64,000 bases of DNA from Coriobacteriaceae bacterium AM100-PB1-1D-6A (lineage in GTDB: Bacteria; Actinomycetota; Coriobacteriia; Coriobacteriales; Coriobacteriaceae). Numbering within the stretch: position 1 is the stretch's first letter; the number at the start of each line of letters is the position of its first letter. The stretch spans positions 310,001 through 374,000 of the forward strand of contig JAQDNC010000001.1 of assembly GCA_027660625.1 (NCBI GenBank), given 5' to 3'. The position numbers and the translations under genes were made by a program. The notes below the pieces were generated by a model. That model was not told the origin of the DNA, did not search any database, and saw only the letters and a list, made by a program, of their open reading frames with translations. Of the stretch, positions 18,253 to 27,000 are shown in pieces.

Positions 18253-18885
18253 ATGAGCCAAGAGATGATGGACAAGACCTGCCGTGGATTTGCCGAGGCG
18301 CTGGCCGCGCGCGAGCCGGTTCCCGGCGGCGGTAGCGCGAGCGCCTTTGTGGGCGCGCTGGGCGCCTCGCTTTGCGGGATGGTTGCTCGCTACGGGGCGA
18401 CGAACCCCGCGCTTGCCGATCGCGCGGACGATTTGACGCACGCGTTTGCCCAGGCAGACGAGCTGGCTCAGGAGCTTGTCGACTTGGTTGCCGAGGATGT
18501 TCGAGCCTACGGGCAGGTGTCGGCGGCGTACGGTATTTCGCGCGAGGATCCGGCTCGACCCGTGGCGATTCAGGACGCGTTGCGTGTGGCGGCCATGCCT
18601 CCGTATCGGATCATGGACACCTGTGGGCGCGCGCTGGCGCTGCTCGAGGACATGGCAGACAAAGGCTCGCGCCAACTGCTGTCCGACGTGGCGTGCGGTG
18701 CCGTGTTCTGCCGCGCCGCCATGCAGGGTGCGAGCCTGACGCTCTTTGCCAACACCACATCTATGAAAGACCGGGCGCGCGCCGAGGAACTCGAGGCAGC
18801 GTGCGACGATCTGCTGGATACGTGGCTGCCGCGTGCCGATGCGCTGGCGCGCCGTGCCGCCGACGCCGCAAGGAAGAGGGGGTAG
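18253..18885 (+). CDS. fchA: Methenyltetrahydrofolate cyclohydrolase / cyclodeaminase family
   Basis: Interconverts 5,10-methenyl-THF and 10-formyl-THF (or acts as formimino-THF cyclodeaminase). 210 residues, wholly helical, with the family signature PVPGGGSASAFVGALGASL near residue 23 and full length for the family. It is followed within 3 bases by folD, which strongly suggests the methenyl-THF cyclohydrolase role rather than histidine degradation. Start ATG 18253 has AAGGTG upstream. Confidence 0.88.
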   Translation: MSQEMMDKTCRGFAEALAAREPVPGGGSASAFVGALGASLCGMVARYGATNPALADRADDLTHAFAQADELAQELVDLVAEDVRAYGQVSAAYGISREDPARPVAIQDALRVAAMPPYRIMDTCGRALALLEDMADKGSRQLLSDVACGAVFCRAAMQGASLTLFANTTSMKDRARAEELEAACDDLLDTWLPRADALARRAADAARKRG

Positions 18886-18887
18886 CC

Positions 18888-19742
18888 ATGGCCGAGCTGT
18901 TGAAGGGCGCTCCCGTCGCCCGTGCTTTGACCGAGGAGCTCGCCGCCCGCTGCACGGCTTTGCGCGAGCGCGGCGTTGTTCCGACGCTGGCCATCGTGCG
19001 TGTGGGCGAGCGCGAGGACGACCTGTCCTACGAGCGCGGCGCCCTCAAGCGCTGCGAAAAGGTTGGCATTGAGGCTCGCCGCATTTTGCTTCCCGCCGAT
19101 GTTTTGCAGGACGAGTTGTTGGCCGCCATCGAGGACATCAATGCCGACCCCGCTGTTCACGGTTGCCTGATGTTTCGCCCGTTGCCCGCTGGGCTTGACG
19201 AGGATGCAGCTGCCGCGGCACTCGATCCCGCCAAAGATGTTGACTCCATGACGCCGGCCTCGCTGCTTACCACGCTTTCGGGGCGAGGCGAGGGCTTTGC
19301 TCCCTGCACGGCCGAGGCTGTGTTGGCGTTGCTGGACCATTACGACGTTGAGCTGGATGGGGCCAATGTCGCGGTCGTCGGTCGATCGCTGGTGATTGGC
19401 CGTCCCGTTGCCGCCATGCTTACGGCTCGCAATGCCACGGTAACGACGTGCCATACGCATACGCGTGACTTGGCTGCCGAGTGCCGTGCAGCCGATATTG
19501 TGGTTGCGGCCGTTGGACGCACGCGCACGATTGGCGCGGATGCGGTTCGCGAGGGCCAGACGATCATCGATGTCGGCATTAATTGGGACGAGGCCGCTGG
19601 CAAGCTGGTCGGGGACGTTGATTTTGATGCTGCAGAGCCGGTTGTTGGTGCCATTACTCCCGTGCCGGGCGGCGTGGGGGCTGTGACCACCGCGATTCTC
19701 GCCAAGCACGTGATTGAGGCGGCGGAGCGCGCATCGAAATAG
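18888..19742 (+). CDS. folD: FolD-family methylenetetrahydrofolate dehydrogenase, cyclohydrolase site altered
   Basis: 284 residues. The NAD(P)-binding half is typical: GFAPCTAEAVLALLDHY, VAVVGRSLVIGRPVAAML, ATVTTCHTHT, GQTIIDVGIN and VPGGVGAVTTA. In the folate site two residues needed for cyclohydrolase activity differ. The Tyr-X3-Lys pattern (E. coli Lys54, human Lys56) reads YERGA, so the Lys position is Ala, and the Gln of GxLVQLPLP reads GCLMFRPLP, so that position is Phe. The Asp of KDVD remains. The protein is probably a monofunctional dehydrogenase relying on the adjacent FchA. Confidence 0.88.
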   Translation: MAELLKGAPVARALTEELAARCTALRERGVVPTLAIVRVGEREDDLSYERGALKRCEKVGIEARRILLPADVLQDELLAAIEDINADPAVHGCLMFRPLPAGLDEDAAAAALDPAKDVDSMTPASLLTTLSGRGEGFAPCTAEAVLALLDHYDVELDGANVAVVGRSLVIGRPVAAMLTARNATVTTCHTHTRDLAAECRAADIVVAAVGRTRTIGADAVREGQTIIDVGINWDEAAGKLVGDVDFDAAEPVVGAITPVPGGVGAVTTAILAKHVIEAAERASK

Positions 19743-19843
19743 GCGTTTTTGACCACAGAGGTTGCCGAGGTCGCGGCTTCACCCTTTTTGCGCCGAAGCG
19801 ATACACTGTTGCCGTTTGATTTCTTCACTCAAGGAGGATGCGC

Positions 19844-21367
19844 ATGCCGTGCACAACGATTTTGGTTGGTAAGAACGCGAGTTACGACGGCTCGACGCTG
19901 GTTGCCCGCAATGAGGACTCGTCCAATGGGGTATTTGAGCCCAAGCGCATGCGCGTAGTACATCCCGATGAGCAGCCGCGTGTCTACACGAGTGTCCTGA
20001 GCCACCTGACCGTTGAGCTGCCCGATAATCCCATGCGTTACACAAGTGTCCCCGACGTTGTCCCGGGTCATGGCATTTGGGCCGAGGCCGGCTTCAACGA
20101 GCTCAACGTTGGCATGTCTGCAACCGAGACACTCACCACCAACGAGCGTGTCCGCGGCGCCGATCCGCTTGTGGACTACGTGCCCGCCAAGGGCAACGAG
20201 GGCGAGGACGGCTATGTTCCGGCGCAGCCCGGCGGTCTGGGCGAGGAGGATATGGTGACCCTGGTGCTGCCGTACGCCAAGTCCGCCCGCGACGGTGTGC
20301 GCATCCTGGGCGACCTGCTCGAGCGCTACGGCACCTACGAGAACAACGGCATCGCCTTTAGTGACGTTGACGAGATCTGGTGGCTCGAGACCATCGGCGG
20401 CCACCACTGGATCGCCAAGCGCGTGCCCGATGACGCCTATGTGACCATGCCCAACCAGCTGGGTATCGATAGCTTTGACCTGGACGACGCCGAGGGCGCT
20501 CAGGTCGACCACATGTGCTCCGCCGACCTGCGCTCCTGGATGGCCGAGTGGCATCTGGACCTGACGTTGGGCGTCGAGAGCGACGGTCCCGCCGCGGTCT
20601 TCAACCCGCGCGAGGCCTTTGGCTCGCACAGCGACAGCGACCACGTCTACAACACGCCGCGCGCCTGGTACATGCAGCGCTGCCTCAATCCCAGCGATGT
20701 GTGGGACGGTCCCGACGCCGACTACACGCCCGAGAGCGATGACATCCCCTGGAGTCGCGTGCCCGAGCGCAAGGTGACCATCGAGGACATCAAGTACGTG
20801 CTTTCGAGCCACTACCAGGGCACGGAGTACGACTGCTACGGCAGCAAGGGTACGCCCGCCACGCGCGGCGCCTATCGTCCCATCGGCATCAATCGCAACA
20901 GCCAGCTCGCCGTGCTGCAGCTGCGCCCCTATGCACAGCCGGCGTATCGCGCCGTGCAGTGGATGGCGTTTGGCTCCAACTCGTTTAACGCACTCGTGCC
21001 GCTGTACGCTAATGTCGAGACCATGCCCGAGTACTATGCCGACACGCAGGCTCGCGTGACGTCCGAGAATTTCTATTGGGCAAATCGCCTGATCGGTGCC
21101 TTGGCCGATGTCCGCTTCCATGAGTGCGGTCGCGCGGTCGAGGATTATCAGGAGAAGGTCGGCGGCATGGGCCACAAGCAGATTCACGACGTTGACGCTG
21201 CCGTAGCCGCGCTGCCCGAGGCCGAGGTGTCTGCCGAGCTCGCCCGCGCCAACGAGGCCTTTGCCGAGCTCGTACGCGTGGAGACCGACGCCCTGTTGGG
21301 CAAGGTACTCTACACCACAAGCTGCGCCATGAAGAACTCCTTCGCGATGAACGACAACGTAAGGTAA
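19844..21367 (+). CDS. C69-family dipeptidase
   Basis: N-terminal nucleophile dipeptidase. 507 residues start MPCTTILVGKNASYDGST with the expected nucleophile Cys at position 3, exposed after removal of the first residues, followed by VARNEDS. Other family blocks: EAGFNELNVGMSATET, GIAFSDVDEIWWLETIGG and the C-terminal AYRPIGINRNSQL. ATG 19844 has AAGGAGG at 6 bases; an ATG at 19838 touches that site and is rejected. No signal peptide, so it acts in the cytoplasm on imported peptides. Confidence 0.92.
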   Translation: MPCTTILVGKNASYDGSTLVARNEDSSNGVFEPKRMRVVHPDEQPRVYTSVLSHLTVELPDNPMRYTSVPDVVPGHGIWAEAGFNELNVGMSATETLTTNERVRGADPLVDYVPAKGNEGEDGYVPAQPGGLGEEDMVTLVLPYAKSARDGVRILGDLLERYGTYENNGIAFSDVDEIWWLETIGGHHWIAKRVPDDAYVTMPNQLGIDSFDLDDAEGAQVDHMCSADLRSWMAEWHLDLTLGVESDGPAAVFNPREAFGSHSDSDHVYNTPRAWYMQRCLNPSDVWDGPDADYTPESDDIPWSRVPERKVTIEDIKYVLSSHYQGTEYDCYGSKGTPATRGAYRPIGINRNSQLAVLQLRPYAQPAYRAVQWMAFGSNSFNALVPLYANVETMPEYYADTQARVTSENFYWANRLIGALADVRFHECGRAVEDYQEKVGGMGHKQIHDVDAAVAALPEAEVSAELARANEAFAELVRVETDALLGKVLYTTSCAMKNSFAMNDNVR

Positions 21368-21385
21368 AGACAACCTTGCAACGAA

Positions 21386-21428
21386 CGAGCGGGGCAAACG
21401 CCGTCAAAGGCTTTGCCCCGCTCGATTT
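21386..21428 (+). terminator. Terminator after dipeptidase
   Basis: 13-bp stem CGAGCGGGGCAAA / TTTGCCCCGCTCG followed by ATTTCT; the downstream T-run is short. Confidence 0.6.
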
Positions 21429-21515
21429 CTATCTTGGCGGTAAAACGATTTTGTGTCGTTCACTCAATCTTGGGTACAAGAAGGCCAATGCAGTTGTTCA
21501 CGATTGGAGCCAACC

Positions 21516-21932
21516 ATGGTTATGAAATTCGATCAGCTTGTTAACGGTGCCATCAACGTGGGCTTCGGCGCCGCTGCCGTTGCCGTCGAGGGCGGTAAGA
21601 AGGTCCTCGACGACCTCAATACCAAGGGTGAGCAGGTCCGCAAGGACGCAGGCGCCCCCGATATCGCCCGCAGCGTGTCCGACATGTTCGAGCAGGCGGG
21701 TGGCACCATCTCCGACCTGACCGAGCGCCTGGGCATGCAGGGCGAGACCGCGGCACAGCGCGTGCTCGACGAGCTCATTCTGGCTCGCGTCCGCGTTATG
21801 ACCGCCCCCGAGCGCACGGCCTTTTTGGCCCATGTGCGCGATATCGTCGATTCGGTCGAGGACAACGTGACCTCGGTGCCCGTCGAGTCTGTTGAGCCCG
21901 ACGACGCAGAGGACGCCGAAGAGGCCGAGTAG
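21516..21932 (+). CDS. Phasin-like coiled-coil protein
   Basis: 138 residues. A short amphipathic N-terminus (VMKFDQLVNGAINVGFGAAA) precedes a helical stretch resembling phasin/granule-associated proteins, and the C-terminus is very acidic (VEPDDAEDAEEAE). GGAG lies seven bases before ATG 21516. It is separated by only 8 bases from the ABC1 kinase gene, so the two are co-transcribed and probably linked in function at the membrane. Confidence 0.65.
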   Translation: MVMKFDQLVNGAINVGFGAAAVAVEGGKKVLDDLNTKGEQVRKDAGAPDIARSVSDMFEQAGGTISDLTERLGMQGETAAQRVLDELILARVRVMTAPERTAFLAHVRDIVDSVEDNVTSVPVESVEPDDAEDAEEAE

Positions 21933-21940
21933 CAGCGCAG

Positions 21941-23704
21941 ATGGCAGATTCCACCACCGATTACAACAATCAAGATCCCTTGGGTGACGAGGCAGCGGTT
22001 GTCGATGAGGTCGATGCCGCCGTCTCGGGCGCTCGCAAGAAGCCGCGTGCTGTCGATATGGTCCCCGAGGAGCCCGACGCGATGGCGCCGGACGAGGAAT
22101 ACCAGCTCACGCCGGCAGGCCGCCGCGAACGCATCGGTCAGATCGTTCGCCTGATCAAAAAGTATCGCGTGTGGGATAACCTCACGCCGGTGCGCCTGCG
22201 TCGTCTGCTCGAAGAGCTCGGCCCCATGTTCGTCAAGATGGGGCAGATTCTGGCCAACCGCTCCGAGATTTTGCCGCAACGGTTTTGCGACGAGCTGCGT
22301 CGTCTGCGCTCTGACGTAGAGCCGGTGCCGTATGAGGTAGTGCTCCGCTGTCTGGAAGAGGAATACGGCCAGCGCTTGGGGCAGATGTTTGACGCCATCG
22401 ACCCCAACCCACTCGGTAGCGCGTCGCTCGCGCAGGTGCACCGCGCCCGCCTGGTGACTGGCGAGGACGTGGCCGTTAAGGTGCAGCGTCCCGGCGCGCA
22501 GCAGGTGATGGCTCAGGACATCGACATCATTCGCTCGGTGGTGCGTATCGTTTCCAAGTTCGTCAATACCGATCAGTTTGTTGACCTGCACGGCGTGGTC
22601 GAAGAGCTGTGGACCTCGTTTCGCGAGGAGACCAACTTTTTAGCCGAGGCCAAAAACCTCAACGATTTCTATGACTTCCACAAAAGCGTGCATGGCGTGT
22701 CGTGCCCCAAATCCTATCTGGACCTTTGCACCGAGCACGTGGTGGTCATGGACTACATCGACGGCATTTCCATCGCCGATCCCGAGCGTTTGGCAGCCGA
22801 GGGTTATGACTTGGAAAAGATTGGCGCCGCGATCGTCGAGGACTACTCGACGCAGGTGCTCGACGACGGCTTTTTCCATGCCGACCCGCATGCGGGAAAC
22901 ATCATCCTCAAGGACGGCATCGTCTACTTTATCGACCTGGGCATGGTCGGGCGCATGTCGAGTCACGATCGCGGCATCGTCAAGGATATGATCTTTGCCG
23001 TGGCCGAGGGCGACGTACCCAAGCTCAAGGATTCGCTCATGCGCTTTGCCGTGACGCGTGGCGACTCGGCCGAGCTCGACCATTCGGCCTTTTTGTCCGA
23101 TTTGGACTTTATCGTCGCCGACTTTGCTGGGCTCGATCTTAAGGACCTAGATATCGGCGAGTTTTTGACCTCGCTGCTAAACCTGGCGCGCAAAAACGAC
23201 GTTGAGCTGCCGAGCGTGGTGACGATGTTCGCCCGCGGCATGGTGACGCTCGAGGGCCTGCTGACCGAGTACATGCCCAACGTTAACATGATTCAGATCA
23301 TCCAGACGCACATCAAAAACGAGAAGAGCGCCTATACACGCGTCCGCGAAATGGGGCGCGATCTTGCCGCGAGCAGCTATCGCGCGGCAAAAGGCTCGCT
23401 CGAGGCGGCCGAGTATCTGGGCTTGGCGTCGCGCATGCTCACGCGCGGCCAGCTTAAGGTGAACACGCAGATCATGAGCAGCGATAAGGCGCTGCGACAG
23501 CTGGGTGGAATTATCGACCGCATGTCGATGGCAATTGTGGTCGCCGGTCTGTTTATCGGTTCGTCGGTGGTGTACTACGCGCGCATCGAGCCGGTTGTGT
23601 TCGGTATCCCGGTCATTGGCTTTGTTGGCTATGTGAGCGCGCTGGTTTTGGCGCTCATGCTGGGCCGCAATATCTGGCGCAACAGTCACGGCGGCAAGCA
23701 CTAG
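21941..23704 (+). CDS. ABC1/AarF (UbiB-like) atypical kinase
   Basis: 587 residues. Family marks: ELGPMFVKMGQILANR (KxGQ), PLGSASLAQVHRA (Ala-rich loop replacing the Gly-rich loop), VAVKVQRPG (ATP-site Lys), FHADPHAGNI and IDLGMVG (catalytic and metal-binding). Two C-terminal transmembrane helices at about residues 525-580 anchor it. In proteobacteria relatives support ubiquinone synthesis. Coriobacteria generally use other quinones, so here a membrane-lipid or quinone ATPase role is only inferred. Preceded by the phasin-like gene. Confidence 0.9.
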   Translation: MADSTTDYNNQDPLGDEAAVVDEVDAAVSGARKKPRAVDMVPEEPDAMAPDEEYQLTPAGRRERIGQIVRLIKKYRVWDNLTPVRLRRLLEELGPMFVKMGQILANRSEILPQRFCDELRRLRSDVEPVPYEVVLRCLEEEYGQRLGQMFDAIDPNPLGSASLAQVHRARLVTGEDVAVKVQRPGAQQVMAQDIDIIRSVVRIVSKFVNTDQFVDLHGVVEELWTSFREETNFLAEAKNLNDFYDFHKSVHGVSCPKSYLDLCTEHVVVMDYIDGISIADPERLAAEGYDLEKIGAAIVEDYSTQVLDDGFFHADPHAGNIILKDGIVYFIDLGMVGRMSSHDRGIVKDMIFAVAEGDVPKLKDSLMRFAVTRGDSAELDHSAFLSDLDFIVADFAGLDLKDLDIGEFLTSLLNLARKNDVELPSVVTMFARGMVTLEGLLTEYMPNVNMIQIIQTHIKNEKSAYTRVREMGRDLAASSYRAAKGSLEAAEYLGLASRMLTRGQLKVNTQIMSSDKALRQLGGIIDRMSMAIVVAGLFIGSSVVYYARIEPVVFGIPVIGFVGYVSALVLALMLGRNIWRNSHGGKH

Positions 23705-23846
23705 CGTAGCTGCACGGTGTCTTGTCCCACGGCGCCCTTCCATACCCAACTCTTTCCTATCGCAAACAATAGCTTTTACCTTGGGCTTCGCCTGCGTACG
23801 GGGCCCTTTTGCGTGATACCATACTGACAGTAATAATCAATGGCCT

Positions 23847-24019
23847 AGATGGTGGTGCGGAGACGCACGAATGCGTGGTTTTCCTGCGCATTTGGGAGAA
23901 TCGGGGTGCAAGTCCCCGGCTGTACCAGTAACCGTAATTCCTCTTGGCTCGGGATGCTCGCGTCGCAGATCGGACGACGTACCCGAGCCGTTAAGGTTAA
24001 GTCGGATCGCCTCCCATCT
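23847..24019 (+). promoter_or_regulatory. Cobalamin (B12) riboswitch
   Basis: Closing stem AGATGG (23847) / CCATCT (24014-24019). The core GGGGTGCAAGTCCCCGGCTG with CCAGTAACCGTAAT follows the cobalamin aptamer pattern, and a B12-box-like AAGTCGGATCGCCTCCC precedes the closing arm. A long peripheral hairpin GGCTCGGG..CCCGAGCC lies between. Downstream GCGGC-GTAT-GCCGC (about 24030-24045) precedes the ribosome site with no T-run, suggesting control of translation. The bases from 23705 to 23846 show no gene. Confidence 0.85.
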
Positions 24020-24081
24020 TGCATGCGGCTGCGGCGTATGCCGCCGGTGTGCATAGGGCTCTGGAGGGAAGGGGGACCCCG

Positions 24082-27000
24082 ATGGGGGAACTCGAGCGCA
24101 GCATGCGCGATGACGTGGGGCAGCCTCAGGGCAACGCTCCAAGTACAGACAATGGGGGACAAATGGATATGTTTGAGGACGAGCGCAAGCGCGCCTCGTT
24201 GCGTCGCCATGGGGCGATCGCGCGCGGCGTAGCCAAGCGCGGCCTGGTGGCATTCCTGGCCTTCGCGATGGCCTTTGGCACCACACCGGCCCAGCTGTGG
24301 GCCGATGGCGCCGAGGGCATTGCCGAGGCCGTGGCTCAGGCCACAATGCCGAGCGAGGGCGCGCAGGCCACGGACGGTACTGCAGATACTACCGCGGCTG
24401 CTGCCGACGCAAACGATTCGGCTGCAGGTGGCTCCTCCGAAACTGGGGATACGGGTTCGGCCGCGCCTGACAACGTGAGCGATGATGCATCGGACGACCC
24501 CGCTGCGTCAGACCCTGCTTCGGCCACCCCGGCGAGCGAGGCGTCTGACACCACCGCCGAGACCGGCGACGCGACTGCGGTGGCCAGCGAGCCCAGTGTT
24601 GCCAAGGCCGCGTCTCGTGCCGCTGATACGTTTTCCTCGAATAATGGTGTCAGCGTCGGAAAAAGCCAGTCGCCTTCTCGTTGGGCTGGCTCTAACTTCA
24701 CCGCTTTTATCCAGAGCAATACTACGCTCTATGCGAATGTTTGGACTTCGTCCAGCAAGCGCGCCAGCGCTTCGGGCTGCACCTATCAGTGGCTTGCTGC
24801 CGACATCAGCAACAAGAGCGATGCGGACAATTCCGCATTTGTTCCTGTCGAGGGCCAGACGGGCGCATCGATCGTTTTGGACGATGCCCTGCGTACTCAG
24901 CTTAACGGCAAGTGCCTGCGCGTACGCATTACCGATGCAAGCGGTAACGTCATCTACGGCCCGACCAAGGGCGCCAACAACCAAAAGCTGACGGCGACGA
25001 ACACCATCAAGGCACCCGTTCCTACCAAGACGGCCCTGGATGCAAAGTCTTATGTCCTCATCCAGTCTTCGGCAGACGATTCGAGCTCGTATTCGTCCGT
25101 CAAGGCCGAGATACTGAACCCTGGCACTACACTTTGGGCGAATGCCTACGACGGCGAAGCGGTCCCCAATAAGCGTATTGCGGCGCAGGGTGGCTGGACC
25201 TATCAGTGGCTTGCGTCCGATACGCGCGATGCCGAGGACTCTGCCTATCAGGTGATTCCCGGTCAGACCGGCCAGTCGCTAACGATTACGGACGAACTCG
25301 CCTCGCAGCTTGCGGGCAAGTACATTCGCGTTAAGGTTGTCGGCGATGGCCAGGAGCTGTACGGTCCGAGCAGCTCTTTCGGGACGCCCGCGTCTGTTGG
25401 CTACAATACGCCGGGTCCTGTTGCCGCGAGTGACCAGATCGCGTTAGGCCACATCGTTCTCGCCTATAACGGCGCCGAATTTGGCGACGATTATGAGAAC
25501 GTCCCCAACGCTAACGTCGGTGACACGATTAAGGCTGCCGCCTACTACCTTAACTACGACACGCCGACTGACCTCTATGGCTCCGACAAGGTCGATTTTT
25601 CTTGGTGGGTGGCCGATTCTGCTGACGGCACGTTCGAGCAGGTTGCAACTGGTGATACCTTCACGGTTACCAAGGAGTGCGCGAACCGCTACCTCAAGGT
25701 GGTCGCAAAGGCCAAGAAGGGTATCCCCGGCTCCGATAGCTGTGAGACCAAGGCGGGCCGCATTCTGCCCAAGGGCGCGACGACGCTCGATTCAGTTGCA
25801 TTTACCAATGCGAGCAAGGGCGCCAAGGACACTGGCTCTACGATTGAGGCGTGCGCCTACAAGGCGGTCGATTACTCGTCTGAGCCGGTTACCGAGGGCG
25901 TTACCTACACGTGGCGTTGGTCCTCTGTCGACCCGTCTTCCTCTGCGTTTGATGCGAAGACCGACTGGCATGTGGTCGAGGGCAAAACCGACAGCAGCTT
26001 TACGATTCCCGATGACTACGCCAAGCGCTGGGTGAGCGTGTCGGCCACTGCGGGCGATAACACCGTAGAGGCGACTACTGCTGTGGCCGTTAAGGCCGCA
26101 GGCTCGCACGAGCTGTTCCTGGCGTATCTCAAAAAGATCGTCGGCGATCAGAGCGATGACGCCAAGTTTGTCTACAAGAGTGGCGAAAAGATCGGTGTTA
26201 CTGCATTCGAGAAGACGTCTGCAGGAACAAAGGGTGCCGAGCTTACATCTGATCAACTGACGTATACGTGGCAGATTGCCGATAGCGCCCAGGGTCCGTT
26301 CACGACGCTGACGGATGAGAACGCGCACAGGCCGTCGTTCGTAATTTCGCAAAAGTACGTCGGCAAGTACCTCAAGTGCATCGTCGACGGTGGCTACAAC
26401 ACCGACTATGCCTCCACGCGTTATGCCATCGTCAAGGGCGAAGATGCCAAGGCGTATACCCTGACATCGGTTAATGTCGCTTCGAGCGGCAACCTTGCAC
26501 AGGTCGGCGGAACGCTTACCCCTACTGCCAATTACATGGCAACGGGCGATTGGGGCGATTACGAGACGGCACTCCCCGAGGGCTCCCTCGTCGATTACCG
26601 CTGGTATCTCGCCGATGACGCTGAGGGCACAAATGCCCACGAGCTGTTTGGCGCCGACGAAACGACCGGCGCGATCACGCTTCCCGCCTCGGCTGAGGGC
26701 AAATACGCCTATGTCGTGGCAAACGCCGGCAACAACGATGTCAAGAGCACCGCTTGGCTCGTTAATTCTTCCGACGAAAAGTCTCTTTCCGTTAACGTCA
26801 GGGTTGTAGGCGTAAGCAAGCACGATGTCGGTCAGTCCTATGACCTTGTGGACTGGGTGCCGACGGCCTCGTTTGAGTGGTCGAGTACCCAAAAAATGTC
26901 TGCCTGGGACATCTTTGCCAAGGTGCTTGACGACGCCGGCTATAGCTATAGCACGGACGGCGGCGTTCCCTATTCGGTTACGAACCCCGATAAGTCCCAG

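Noticed and set aside
18372..18887. N-terminal extension of folD through the fchA region
   Set aside because: FolD homology begins at ATG 18888; the upstream part is an Arg/Gly-rich out-of-frame reading of fchA.
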